This document shows positions 9,156 through 17,853 of a stretch of DNA of 64,000 nucleotides, one piece after another. The stretch is taken from the NCBI RefSeq assembly GCF_008801925.2, contig NZ_CP062804.1, positions 2,046,001 through 2,110,000 on the forward strand, read 5' to 3'. This stretch comes from Cupriavidus basilensis. Lineage in GTDB: Bacteria > Pseudomonadota > Gammaproteobacteria > Burkholderiales > Burkholderiaceae. The position numbers were made by a program, and so were the translations under genes. How positions within the stretch are numbered: the first letter of the stretch is position 1; every line of letters begins with the position of its first letter. The notes beneath the pieces were generated by a model, which ran no database searches, was not told the DNA's origin, and saw only the letters and a list, made by a program, of their open reading frames with translations.

Positions 9156-9980
9156 CTAACTGGACCTCAGCGTGAACGCCAGAAGCAGCACATTCACGAT
9201 GAGCAAGCCATACAGGATCGCCATGCCTGCGGAGATAACCCGGCGCCGTTCCTGTTTTAGCGACGCGCGCCGCTCTCGCTTGCGTTTCCAAAGCCAGGCC
9301 GCTCCAATGCCGACGGCGGCGAGGCCCGCCAGCAAACCTGACAACACCACGTTGGCGGAGGCTGGCTCGGACGGGACTTGCCCGGTTCCGGGCGACGTCG
9401 GCGGGGCCTGAACGCCGGCGGCCGCCGGCGATGCGGGCTCGCTCGGCTTCGCGCTCTCTGGCACGGTGGCAGCCAGCTGAGCCGGCGTCGCCTGGTCTCG
9501 CGCCGGAGGTGTTGGTTCCTGCTTTGGCGGGACAGGGGCTGCAACGGTCGTGCTTGGCGCAACGGTCGTGCTCGGCAAAACAGCGGGCCGTGCCGGCTTC
9601 ATGCGGGCAGCGTCCCGCCACCGCCACCATTCATGGAACAGGCTATCAAGACAGCGCACGGAGCCACAGGCATCGCGCCTGCTGCGCCAGGCGCGCACGT
9701 CGGCATCGTTGGTGACGCCGCTGCGCAGCAGCTTCTGCTGTTCGGCATAGATGCGCTCGTAGCGCGTCGAAAGCTCCGCGTTATCGCAGACCAGGTGCTT
9801 GTTGCGCGGGCGCCCGTCGGTCGCCAGTCCACATCGCATCCCGTCGCCGTTTGGATCTTCACAGCGGACCGATCCCGCGCCGGATGCTGACTTACAGTCG
9901 ATGTCGGAGGCCTGCGCCCCATGCAAGGCAGACAGGCCCAGGACAACGAGCACGGCCAGGTGTCCTATGACCCTGTTCAT
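9156..9980 (-). CDS. LprI-like exported/membrane protein with Pro-rich linker
   Basis: The 274-residue protein has a signal peptide (GHLAVLVVLGLSALHGAQA), then a Cys-rich domain of LprI type (CDNAEL...YERIYAEQQ...AWRSRRDACGSVRCLDSLF). An Ala/Pro/Thr-rich linker of about 90 residues follows, then two hydrophobic segments near the C-terminus (VVLSGLLAGLAAVGIGAAWLW and AILYGLLIVNVLLLAFTL) separated by a very basic loop. LprI domains have been linked to lysozyme inhibition. It probably sits in the inner membrane with the domain in the periplasm. Start at ATG 9980; an upstream frame extension lacks signal-like features. Confidence 0.72.
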   Translation of the reverse strand: MNRVIGHLAVLVVLGLSALHGAQASDIDCKSASGAGSVRCEDPNGDGMRCGLATDGRPRNKHLVCDNAELSTRYERIYAEQQKLLRSGVTNDADVRAWRSRRDACGSVRCLDSLFHEWWRWRDAARMKPARPAVLPSTTVAPSTTVAAPVPPKQEPTPPARDQATPAQLAATVPESAKPSEPASPAAAGVQAPPTSPGTGQVPSEPASANVVLSGLLAGLAAVGIGAAWLWKRKRERRASLKQERRRVISAGMAILYGLLIVNVLLLAFTLRSS

Positions 9981-10178
9981 CACGGCTCCCCATCGACGCG
10001 GCCACATCGGCCTTGAGATTCAACATAGTCGATGGCCGCATGGGCCTGCAAGCGTGCGATTGGTGGCGCGATCGGCAGCGCGTGTTGTAGTGCACTTTGT
10101 TTGGCGCCGCCAAGCCGCGATGCGCGCGAAGTACCGTATCGATGCCATGCGCCGCGCAGCCATCTTCCCGCCCTGTGG

Positions 10179-10355
10179 CTAAACGGCCTGCCAGCCGCCG
10201 GCGGCGTTCTCGACAGCCACCGAAAGCAGCGCGTTGAGTTGCGCGGTTTTTTCGGCGGCGAGGCTTAGCGGGCTTTCGGAAGGGGCGTGGGCCGTGAGGA
10301 AGGTGTCACGCCCGGCGCGCTGGGCGGAGATGTTGTAGTGCGGGTACCTATGCAT
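10179..10355 (-). CDS. small hypothetical protein (58 residues)
   Basis: The ORF starts at ATG 10355 (MHRYPHYNISAQ) behind a strong Shine-Dalgarno AAAGGAGGG at suitable spacing. The peptide contains an amphipathic stretch (EKTAQLNALLSVAVENAAG). Its start lies inside the end of a 34-codon ORF (10452-10348), an 8-nt overlap typical of translational coupling. I do not recognise a family, though similar short proteins occur in accessory regions. Function unknown. Confidence 0.55.
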   Translation of the reverse strand: MHRYPHYNISAQRAGRDTFLTAHAPSESPLSLAAEKTAQLNALLSVAVENAAGGWQAV

Positions 10356-10452
10356 CGGGCGCCCTCCTTTGGCAGGCGCGCAGGCGCTGGCAGAGGATAG
10401 AGGGCTTGGAAGCTGCGATTTGCCCGGGACGAGCAAGCGAAGACTGGGGCAT
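10348..10452 (-). CDS. possible leader peptide ORF (34 residues)
   Basis: An ATG at 10452 is preceded by AAAAAGGAGG with 7-nt spacing, an almost ideal ribosome binding site. The ORF runs 34 codons (MPQSSLARPGQ...) and stops at 10348-10350, overlapping the start of the next small ORF. A -10-like TATACT on the minus strand at 10554-10549 is about 100 bp upstream. It could be a regulatory leader peptide; it was too short to be called by usual gene finders. Confidence 0.4.
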   Translation of the reverse strand: MPQSSLARPGQIAASKPSILCQRLRACQRRAPDA

Positions 10453-10668
10453 GGGTATGCCTCCTTTTTCACGCGGATTGATGGCGGATTGGTCACCTTT
10501 TTCCGCGGGCTGCTAAACCCGGTCGCTGTGGTTGCAACGACCTGCGCAGTATAACGGCACAAAGTACGCTCCAAACCACCCGCTACAAAAAGTCACACTG
10601 CTACACCATCAGCCGGTAAAAAGCACCAAATCGACGTGTTCCAGCCCTTTCCGGGTTTCAACCCCACC

Positions 10669-10911
10669 CTAGGCCAGCCGTTTCGCCAGCTCTGCGCCGT
10701 GGGCAAAACCGGCCGTCTCCGCCGCGTCCGCCGTGGGGAACAGGTCCGTTACCTTGGACGATTCCAGCAAAGTCCCGGCGGCCCGGATGTTCGTGCCCGG
10801 GCGGCAGACCCGCACCGTGTACTCCCAGACCGTGGGCGTTCTCGGCCGCACCTGCACTTGTACTTCATGGGTCTCGAAAACCCGCTTCTTCCACGCGTAT
10901 TCTTTGATCAT
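10669..10911 (-). CDS. small hypothetical protein (80 residues)
   Basis: The ORF starts at ATG 10911 with GCGGAG at 8-12 nt upstream. The sequence is protein-like, with a predicted beta-rich N-half (WKKRVFETHEVQVQVRP, WEYTVRVCRPG) and a helical C-terminus (AAETAGFAHGAELAKRL). It has no signal peptide. I do not recognise its family; the layout (beta strands then a helix) suggests a small DUF-type accessory protein. It lies upstream of the two overlapping small ORFs on the same strand. Confidence 0.55.
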   Translation of the reverse strand: MIKEYAWKKRVFETHEVQVQVRPRTPTVWEYTVRVCRPGTNIRAAGTLLESSKVTDLFPTADAAETAGFAHGAELAKRLA

Positions 10912-11199
10912 GGCTGTCTCCGCTTTTTATGGGAGAACCGCAACTTAGCCGGGCGAACGCTAGTCGTTCAAGCGCGCATCGCAAGCGTCATGGCGGTTGC
11001 GGGCTACCGTTGCGTTCTACCCATCATCGTATCAAAACACGCAATGTCTGCTCATCTCGTGCAATCCCGGCTTGCATTTTTGCCAATTGCGCAACACATG
11101 GCGTGGCAACGCCGGGCATGCCAGGCACTGGACAATCTGCCGGCGGGCAATCATCCTATGTCTCCCGCCCGCTCAAGCGCGCGCCAGCCAGATTGCACC

Positions 11200-11844
11200 A
11201 TGACGCTCCCTACCCTGCTGCTCTTCATCTTTGCCTCGGCCGTGACCATTGCCACTCCCGGCCCGACCGTGCTGCTGGCCCTGAACAACGGCTCCAGGCA
11301 TGGCGTACGCAAGGCGTGCTGGGGCATGGCCGGGGCGCTCGCGGCCGACATCATCCTGGTCGTCACCGTGGCCGCAGGGCTTGGCGCCGTCATCGCCGCG
11401 TCCGAGGTTGCCTTTGAGGCGATCAAATGGTTTGGCGCCGCTTACCTGGCGTATGTGGGGTGGAAGATGCTGCGCTCGGGCAAGGAGCCGCAGACAACGC
11501 AGACGGTACCGGAAACCGTGCCGGACACGGCTGCGGTGCGGGGCCGCATCCTGTTCTCACGCAGTTTCCTGGTGGCGCTGACCAATCCCAAGGCGCTGCT
11601 GTTTATCTCGGCCTTCCTGCCCCAGTTCATCGATACGAGCGCGGCGCTGCTGCCGCAGTACGCCATCCTGACGCTGGCCCAATGCCTGCTGAACCTGGCC
11701 GTCATGCTGGTGTACGCGGCGCTGGGCGCGCGCATTGTGCACGCCTTTCGTGGTGACGGCATGCGCTGGCTGAACCGGCTGTCAGGCGGCACGCTGATTG
11801 CGCTGGCAGGTGGGCTGGCGTTTTACCGCCGCGCGCAAACCTGA
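11200..11844 (+). CDS. LysE-family translocator
   Basis: The 214-residue integral membrane protein has about six hydrophobic segments. The N-terminal LysE/RhtB signature is present (FASAVTIATPGPTVLLALNNG...GVRKACWGMAGALAAD, with the family PGP and G-rich motif) and the second family block NPKALLF precedes a FLPQF segment. LysE/RhtB proteins export amino acids and derivatives through the inner membrane. ATG 11200 is taken; the frame is open well upstream, but the extension is non-hydrophobic and shadow-like. It stands alone, 60 bp upstream of the BPL_N gene. Confidence 0.9.
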   Translation: MTLPTLLLFIFASAVTIATPGPTVLLALNNGSRHGVRKACWGMAGALAADIILVVTVAAGLGAVIAASEVAFEAIKWFGAAYLAYVGWKMLRSGKEPQTTQTVPETVPDTAAVRGRILFSRSFLVALTNPKALLFISAFLPQFIDTSAALLPQYAILTLAQCLLNLAVMLVYAALGARIVHAFRGDGMRWLNRLSGGTLIALAGGLAFYRRAQT

Positions 11845-11904
11845 GGCACGCAGCACCGCTGCCGCACCATTGCGCCCAATCGGGCAAAAAAGGGCCAAAC
11901 CATC

Positions 11905-12708
11905 ATGCCGAAGCCCCAGATCCTGACCTATATCGACGCCGGCACCTCCGACGGGACCTCGCGCCTGATGCGGATGATCGGGCAGCAGTTGCTTCCCGGC
12001 GCGTACGAGATCCGGGCGGTCATGGCCGACGACATCCGGCAGGACGAAACGCTCTTCGATGATGCCGTGATGTTTGTCATGCCGGGCGGTGCGGACCTGC
12101 CTTATTGCGCAGCACTGAACGGCGCACCCAACGCGCGCATCCGGCGCTTTGTCGAAGAAGGCGGCGCCTACCTTGGCATCTGCGCGGGCGCGTACTACGC
12201 CTGCAGGGAACTCGCCTTCCATGCCGGCACCGAAGGTGCCATCTGCGGCCCGCGGGAACTGAGCTTCGTGGATGCCATCGCGGTTGGCTGCTTACCCGAA
12301 CTCACCCGGGGCGTCACTTATGACGCAACGCCGCGCAGCACTGCGGCAGCAGAAATACGCACGACCCATAGCCTGACCCATGTCCCGATCACACTGTATG
12401 CGCACTACCACGGCGGCTGCCGCTTCGACTTCGGCGATGCAACAAACCACGCGGCGCAGATCCTGGCCGTGTACACGGGCCTGGAAGGCACCCCGCCCGC
12501 CATCGTCAGCGCCCCCGTGGGCAAGGGCTGCGCCATCCTCACAGGCATCCACCTGGAAATCTCGGAGCGCGAGTGCAAGGACGCCCTGCGCGGACACAGT
12601 GACATGACGGCGCACCTGCACGTCTGCCGCAAGCTGGCGCAAACGGGCGACGCCCGGCTGGCGGTGTTTCGCCACTTGCTGGCGCATGCGGGGTTGATGC
12701 TGGGTTGA
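11905..12708 (+). CDS. BPL_N-domain protein (biotin-protein-ligase N-terminal, glutamine amidotransferase-like)
   Basis: The 267-residue protein matches the BPL_N class I amidotransferase-like domain: an early strand with YIDAGTSDGT, MPGGADLPY, and the nucleophile elbow GICAGAYYA (Cys at about residue 93), followed by a late GKGCAILTGIHLE block. In yeast biotin-protein ligase this domain is fused to the ligase, whereas in bacteria it occurs alone with unknown activity. No BirA catalytic domain is present. It probably shares a transcript with the LysE gene (60 bp gap). Confidence 0.8.
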   Translation: MPKPQILTYIDAGTSDGTSRLMRMIGQQLLPGAYEIRAVMADDIRQDETLFDDAVMFVMPGGADLPYCAALNGAPNARIRRFVEEGGAYLGICAGAYYACRELAFHAGTEGAICGPRELSFVDAIAVGCLPELTRGVTYDATPRSTAAAEIRTTHSLTHVPITLYAHYHGGCRFDFGDATNHAAQILAVYTGLEGTPPAIVSAPVGKGCAILTGIHLEISERECKDALRGHSDMTAHLHVCRKLAQTGDARLAVFRHLLAHAGLMLG

Positions 12709-12809
12709 CTGGCTGATCTCGATACCCACATCGAGCCGGAGAACCTCAGGCCAGTAACCAACGGATTCCTGCTGCGGGCCTCTTCAATCCGAGCGGTATC
12801 GCGCCCTGC

Positions 12810-14086
12810 CTATCGCAGCGCCAGGCGAAAGGCAGAAGCCATATTGTCCTGTTCTCGCTGCGACAGTTGCAGTCCGTTCGCAGCAATCCGCCACTGACCG
12901 ACAACCCTCTTGAAGTCCTCGATGATGTCATCGGCATCGGACAAGGAAACCCGGAAATACCCGGCCACCTCTCGTGCAAGCTCCAGATCGAGCGCGTTGT
13001 CAGCGTGAGTGATGTTCAGCGTCAAGCCATCGGCGATGGGAACAGGGTTCATGTCATAGGCGTCGGATAGCCGCCACCCCTTTCCTGGCATCAGGATGAA
13101 TCCATGATTGCGCAGATGGTCATCGGTATTGGAGACAAGGATGTTGAAGACGATGCGTGACCAAAGCTCGCACAAATCCTTGCTGGGCTGCGCACCATGC
13201 CGGACGATCACTTCGGCCAATTCCAAATAGCTCGCGCCGGCGGCAGCGTCGTCGCCATCGACCCGACCGGTCATGGTCATGGCGGAAGCGAAATGAAGTC
13301 TCCGGCCAGCACTGGTGCATCGAAGCGCTTGACCATGAAGCAGTGGTGGTCGCTTGCGAAGCGCTGCGCCATCCCTTTCGCTACCCGCAACTCACACGCT
13401 GTAGCCAGGGCGTTCACGACCATCTCCCATGCGCCAACATCATGCTCATCACGGGTGCTCGGGAATTTCGCGATCCAGAGGTGGCCATCGCTGTCGGCCA
13501 CGCTGGCCTTTGGGCGCGCACCGCCAAGAGAGCCTCCCGGGGCAATTAGCATCCGTAGCCATGCACGGCCATCCGCGGACGTGTTGTCCGGATCCGCCTC
13601 GATAGCACGGCTTGCGCGCTCCAGATCGCGGAGCTCGGTGAATGGCGGGGCCGCAATACCATCGCGATGATCGAGAAAGCTCCCTTCGTCGTTCAGCCGG
13701 TATCGAATCGCACCGACTCGATAGCGGTCGTGCACGCCGAGCAGGTAGTCGGACTCAAAGAGCCTTGTGCCCTTGGGGAAGATGCCGTCGCGAACATCGC
13801 GCTCCAGCCGCCGCCTCATCAACACGCGCCCCCATCTATCAGGACACGAGTCGGCAAATACCCCGAACTTGTCGTGATGTTCTCCTGGAAACTGTGGGCC
13901 AGAATAGAGCCCGATGCGGGGATCAATCTGCAAGCGCCCCAATGCGGGATCAGCCAAGGCCGCCGGATCGTACTCGAACTCGAACAGCTCTGCTGCCCTT
14001 GCCTTCCTGGCATGCAACCAGCCAAGGCGCTTGGCGGATGCCAGGCCATCCCAGTCAGCGTAGACCCCGATCATCTTGCTCATCAC
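12810..14086 (-). pseudogene. hipA: hipA kinase toxin gene, disrupted by a 1-nt frameshift
   Basis: HipA-family Ser/Thr kinases phosphorylate targets such as glutamyl-tRNA synthetase and cause dormancy. The 5' part (13277-14086, 269 residues) has the N-terminal subdomain and the GGARPKASV phosphate-binding loop. The 3' part (12810-13280, 156 residues) holds the catalytic SNTDDHLRNHGF and the metal-binding SDAYDMNP. Around 13301-13308 the frame changes: the expected RRLHFASAMT is encoded out of frame with the upstream KRFDAPVLA. Total length is 1277 nt, consistent with one missing base in a ~425-codon gene. The first frame stops in an ATGA that also starts the second frame, so split expression is conceivable, though a decayed gene or sequencing error is equally possible. 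It overlaps hipB by 4 nt. Confidence 0.8.
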
Positions 14087-14544
14087 TCGTGTTCCTCGTC
14101 CGCTGGCTTCTTTCTCCTTGGGGAGATCAAGGCAGCCAAGGACTCACTATTGACGGGAAGCGGAGTTGCTGTCTCAACTGGCCACCTGTCCTCTGGACGG
14201 GCGACTGTTTCGTCGCGCGGCAGGCGCGGCGCAGCGGCGCGCTGGCTGGACATGCGTCCTAGCAAACGGGAATCTTGCAGGCCTCTGCCGATCTCGTCCG
14301 TCTCCGCGATCTTGGCCAGGTCTTTCTCGACGCCCAACACCTGCATCACCGAAAGATAAGCGCCGATCGTTACGCCCGAACCACCGGCCTCGAGCGATCG
14401 CAATGTCATCTGAGACATCCCGGCACGCTCTGCCACCTGCTTGGCCGTGAGCTTTCTTCGCAGGCGAGCGAGCTTGAGACGTTCGCCGAACTCGACAAGC
14501 AAACGCTGGGTTGAGGGAAGGAGTGGCGCGGTTTTTTTCGCCAT
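14083..14544 (-). CDS. hipB: HipB-like XRE-family antitoxin/repressor
   Basis: The 153-residue protein has an XRE helix-turn-helix at about residues 17-75 ([36 protein letters not shown]). The C-terminal half is extended and charged, longer than the E. coli HipB tail. Its stop overlaps the hipA start in an ATGA (14083-14086), the standard layout of hipBA operons, where HipB neutralises HipA and represses the operon. The region upstream is AT-rich and carries a good promoter. Confidence 0.85.
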   Translation of the reverse strand: MAKKTAPLLPSTQRLLVEFGERLKLARLRRKLTAKQVAERAGMSQMTLRSLEAGGSGVTIGAYLSVMQVLGVEKDLAKIAETDEIGRGLQDSRLLGRMSSQRAAAPRLPRDETVARPEDRWPVETATPLPVNSESLAALISPRRKKPADEEHE

Positions 14545-14584
14545 GGTGGCAATATTTCTACATATCCAGGCCGATAATGCAAAA

Positions 14585-14612
14585 ATAATAGCACTTTTTA
14601 GAAGCGATGCAA
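14585..14612 (-). promoter_or_regulatory. hipBA promoter with TTGCA-type repeats
   Basis: On the minus strand TTGCAT (14612-14607) and TATTAT (14590-14585) are 16 bp apart, a good sigma-70 promoter about 40 bp upstream of hipB. TTGCA elements recur at the -35, just downstream of the -10 (14576-14580) and, inverted, in GCAAGAATAATTGC at 14648-14661. These are candidate HipB operators, not the E. coli TATCC-N8-GGATA type. Confidence 0.5.
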
Positions 14613-14694
14613 TAAGGCAAATACTCTGGCCATCGTGCGTCCGTAGCGCAAGAATAATTGCATTTATGGCGTTTGACGCACATTCATTCCCTAT

Positions 14695-15609
14695 TCAGAA
14701 AATCGAATACCCGCTCAACGTCGTCAGCCACTCCAGCGCCTGCACCCCGGCCAGCGAATTGCCGCTGTGGTCCAGCCCCGGTGACCAGACGCACACGGCC
14801 CACCTGCCGGGCAGCACAGCCACAATGCCGCCGCCCACGCCGCTCTTGGCCGGCAAACCCACCCGATAGACAAAATCCCCCGCAGCGTCATAAGTGCCGC
14901 AGGTCAGCATCAGCGCCGACAGGCGCTTGGTGGGGCTGGCGTCCAGCACGCGCTCGCCGCTCCACGGCACCACCCCGCCATGCGCCAGGAACAGCGCCGC
15001 GCGCGCCAGGTCCTCGCAGCTCATGGTGATGGCGCATTGGCGGCAATAGGCGTCGATGACCTTGTCCACCGGCATCTCAAGTCGGCCAAAGTCCTTCATG
15101 AAGTACGCCATGGCGCGATTGCGGTCCGCATGCTCGCGCTCGGACTGCGCCACGCGCGGGTCGTAGTCGATCGCCGGGTTGCCGCTGAGCCGGCGCAGGA
15201 ACTGCACCATGGCGGTCTCCGCCTGGACAAAACGGCTGCACAGCACGTCGGTCACCACCAGCGCGCCAGCATTGATAAACGGATTGCGCGGCTTGCCTTG
15301 CTCGTACTCCAGTTGCACCAGCGAGTTGAAGGCGTTGCCAGAAGGCTCGCGCCCGACCCGCTGCCACAGGTCCTCGCCCAGCAGCTGGAACGCCAGCGTG
15401 CAGGCAAACAGCTTGGAGATGCTCTGGATGGAGAACGGCACCGCGGCGTCGCCCACGCAATGGCTGCGGCCATCGGCAAACACCAGCGCCATGCCGAAAT
15501 GCGTGGCGGGTACTTTGCCGAGCTCGGGGATGTAGTCCGCCACGCGGCCCTGTGTGAGCAAGGGCGCGATGTCGCGGTGGATGCGTTGGAGGATGTGTGC
15601 GTAGTCCAT
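14695..15609 (-). CDS. glsA: glutaminase
   Basis: The 304-residue protein matches the glutaminase A family (serine-dependent beta-lactamase fold). The catalytic S-x-x-K is in FSIQSISKLF (about residues 59-68); the family blocks EPSGNAFNSLVQLE, PRNPFINAGA and GLPAKSGVGGGI are all present. It hydrolyses glutamine to glutamate and ammonia in the cytoplasm. The start ATG 15609 (MDYAHILQRI) fits family length; an in-frame upstream start at 15660 is weaker. It is followed downstream by the hipBA promoter region and preceded by the MFS gene 85 bp upstream on the same strand. Confidence 0.93.
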   Translation of the reverse strand: MDYAHILQRIHRDIAPLLTQGRVADYIPELGKVPATHFGMALVFADGRSHCVGDAAVPFSIQSISKLFACTLAFQLLGEDLWQRVGREPSGNAFNSLVQLEYEQGKPRNPFINAGALVVTDVLCSRFVQAETAMVQFLRRLSGNPAIDYDPRVAQSEREHADRNRAMAYFMKDFGRLEMPVDKVIDAYCRQCAITMSCEDLARAALFLAHGGVVPWSGERVLDASPTKRLSALMLTCGTYDAAGDFVYRVGLPAKSGVGGGIVAVLPGRWAVCVWSPGLDHSGNSLAGVQALEWLTTLSGYSIF

Positions 15610-15693
15610 GCCGGGCCCGAAGAAACGTTGCTGGCAACATCCTACAGCCCGGCGGGCCACTGCGGCACTCCGCGCGCCGTGGCGCGGCTGGTA

Positions 15694-16851
15694 CTAAGCC
15701 GCCACCGGGCCACCCCGGTCCAGCGACGCCGACACCCCCACCGCCAGCAGCGCCAGCGCGGCCACCGCCGCACCCAGCCAGGGCAGCTGGGTCAGCGGCA
15801 GGCCGGCGCTGATCATCAGCCCGCCCAGCCACGCGCCGGTGGCGTTGCCCAGGTTGAACGCGCCCTGGTTCAGCGTGGACGCCAGGTTGGGCGCGCCCTT
15901 GGCCTTGTCCAGCACGCGCACCTGCGTGGCGGGCACCACGGCAAAGCTGACCATGCCCCACACAAACAGCGTGAACAGCGTCGGCACCGGAAAATGGCTG
16001 GTCCACGAGAACACCAGCTGCACCACCGCCACCGCGGCCAGCAGGCTGGCCAGCGCGGGCATCAGCTTCCAGTCGGCCAGCTTGCCGCCGGCCAGGCCGC
16101 CCACCGTGATGCCGGCCCCGAACAGCAGCAGCACCATGCTCTCCTGCTGCGCGGTGAAGCCCGTGACGTCACGCAGGATGTAGGCGATGTAGGTGAACAC
16201 GGTGAACATGCTGACCGATGCCAGCGTGCTGATCAGCAGCGCCAGCTGCACCTGCGCCGCGCCGATGGAACGGAACTCGCGCAGGATGCTGCCGGCCTGC
16301 ATCGGGATGGCCTTGGGCAACCAGGCCACCAACGCAGCCGCGGCGGCCACGCCGATCACGGTAACGGCCCAGAACGTGGAGCGCCAGCCCAACGCATGCC
16401 CAAAGGCAGTGCCAAACGGCACGCCCAGCACGTTGGCCACCGTCAGCCCGGTAAACATCAACGCCACCGCCTGCGCGCGTTTCTCACGCGGGACCAGCTC
16501 CGCGGCCACCACCGCGCCAATGCCGAAGAACGCCGCGTGGCAAAACGCCGTGACCACGCGCGCGGCCATCAGCAATGCATAGTTGGGCGCCAGCGCGCAC
16601 AGCGCATTGCCGAGGATGAACAAGCCCATCAGCCCCACCAGCGCGGTCTTGCGCGGCCACTTGTTGGTCAGGATGGCCAGGATGGGCGCGCCCACGGCCA
16701 CACCGATGGCATAGCCCGAGACCAGCATGCCGGCAGCCGGCGCGGAAACGCCAAGATCGGCGGCAACGTCGGGCAACAGCCCCATGATGACGAATTCGGT
16801 GGTGCCAATGCCAAAGGCCGCGGCAGCCAGCGCGAGAAGCGGTAATCGCAT
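15694..16851 (-). CDS. MFS transporter, AraJ/sugar-efflux type
   Basis: The 385-residue protein has twelve predicted transmembrane helices. Family features include the N-terminal GIGTTEFVIMGLLPDVA block, the loop 2-3 motif (NKWPRKTAL) and a G-rich helix 5 region (VLGVPFGTAFGHALGWR), which are characteristic of the drug/arabinose-efflux DHA1 branch. It likely exports sugars or drugs by proton antiport. ATG 16851 is chosen because the upstream open frame is arginine-rich and lacks membrane character. Confidence 0.88.
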   Translation of the reverse strand: MRLPLLALAAAAFGIGTTEFVIMGLLPDVAADLGVSAPAAGMLVSGYAIGVAVGAPILAILTNKWPRKTALVGLMGLFILGNALCALAPNYALLMAARVVTAFCHAAFFGIGAVVAAELVPREKRAQAVALMFTGLTVANVLGVPFGTAFGHALGWRSTFWAVTVIGVAAAAALVAWLPKAIPMQAGSILREFRSIGAAQVQLALLISTLASVSMFTVFTYIAYILRDVTGFTAQQESMVLLLFGAGITVGGLAGGKLADWKLMPALASLLAAVAVVQLVFSWTSHFPVPTLFTLFVWGMVSFAVVPATQVRVLDKAKGAPNLASTLNQGAFNLGNATGAWLGGLMISAGLPLTQLPWLGAAVAALALLAVGVSASLDRGGPVAA

Positions 16852-17160
16852 GATGTTGTTATTGAAAAACGAGAGAGAGATCGGTGAAGCTTGCGCGTGC
16901 GGTGCGCACAATCGGCGCAGAGGGACAGCGCGCGCGCCGTGGCGGGAAGAACGGCAAGCCACGTGCGGATGAGCAGACCATGACAGCGCGCCGCGCACGA
17001 TCGCGCAAGTGCCGCATTTTGCGCCAATTTCGCGCGGTGCGTTGGCGGGTGCGCAAAAGACCCTGCGCCCGGAGCGGTCGCAAGGCCATGGGCTACGCAG
17101 TACGACTCAGCGTCTGCGCCCAAGTGCGCGCAGCCATTGCGCAGTACTACGCAAGCCCGC
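16852..17160. other. intergenic region upstream of the MFS gene
   Basis: A 309-bp stretch between the MFS start and the lrgB stop, both on the minus strand. It presumably carries the MFS promoter. It is rich in TGCGCA-type palindromes (for example GCGCAGTACTACGC near 17138) but I see no gene and no clear operator. Confidence 0.4.
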
Positions 17161-17853
17161 TCAGAAAAACACGCTGCGGATCAGCGGCGCGGCCAGCACG
17201 CTGACCAGCCCCGCGATCATCATCACCAGCGATGCCACTACTCCCTGCACTTCACCCAGCTGCCTCGCCTTGGCCGTGCCGGCACCATGCGCAGCGGCGC
17301 CGAAGATGGCGCCTTGCGCCAGGCGGCTGCGCACCGAGGGCAGGCAGGCCAGCACGGTCTCGCCAATCGCCATGCCCATCAGCCCGGTCATGACCACAAA
17401 GATCGCGGCAAGATCCGGCGGCCCGCCCAGCGCGCGCACCGCATCCACGGCAAACGGCGTGGTCACCGAGCGCACCGCCAGCCCCTTTTGCAGCATCACC
17501 GGCAAGCCAAAGCCGCGCGCCAGCCAGACCGAGCTCAGCACCGACGTCACCACCGCCGCCAGCACGCCAACCGAGATCGATAACCAATGCTGGCGCACCA
17601 GCGCACGGTGATCGTAGATCGGCAGCGCGAAGGCGATGGTGGCCGGGCCAAGCAGCCACATCAGCCAGCGTGTGTCGGCGATATAGTCGCGATACGGCAC
17701 ATGCGCGGCCAGCACCAGCGCGATCAGCACCACCGGCGTGGCCAGCAGCGGCATCAGCCACAGCCGCGCACGGCGCGCATAGAGGCGCTTGTTGAAGTAA
17801 TAGAAGGCGACGGTTGCCACCAGGCTCAGCGCCGCCAGCACGGAGTCATGCAT
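17161..17853 (-). CDS. lrgB: LrgB/CidB-family membrane protein
   Basis: The 230-residue protein has about 6-7 hydrophobic segments and the family core GLPVMLQKGLAVRSVTTPFA, followed by a GAAAHGAGTAKA block close to the C-terminus, both strongly conserved in LrgB/CidB (YohK) proteins. These act with LrgA/CidA as holin/antiholin-like modulators of murein hydrolase activity or as metabolite exporters. The start at 17853 overlaps the 3' end of the upstream lrgA gene by 8 nt, so the two are translationally coupled. Confidence 0.9.
   Translation of the reverse strand: MHDSVLAALSLVATVAFYYFNKRLYARRARLWLMPLLATPVVLIALVLAAHVPYRDYIADTRWLMWLLGPATIAFALPIYDHRALVRQHWLSISVGVLAAVVTSVLSSVWLARGFGLPVMLQKGLAVRSVTTPFAVDAVRALGGPPDLAAIFVVMTGLMGMAIGETVLACLPSVRSRLAQGAIFGAAAHGAGTAKARQLGEVQGVVASLVMMIAGLVSVLAAPLIRSVFF

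Noticed and set aside
14980..16845. Plus-strand open frame of ~621 codons opposite glsA and the MFS gene
   Set aside because: Product is Arg/His/Gln-rich shadow sequence; the minus-strand genes have clear family motifs.
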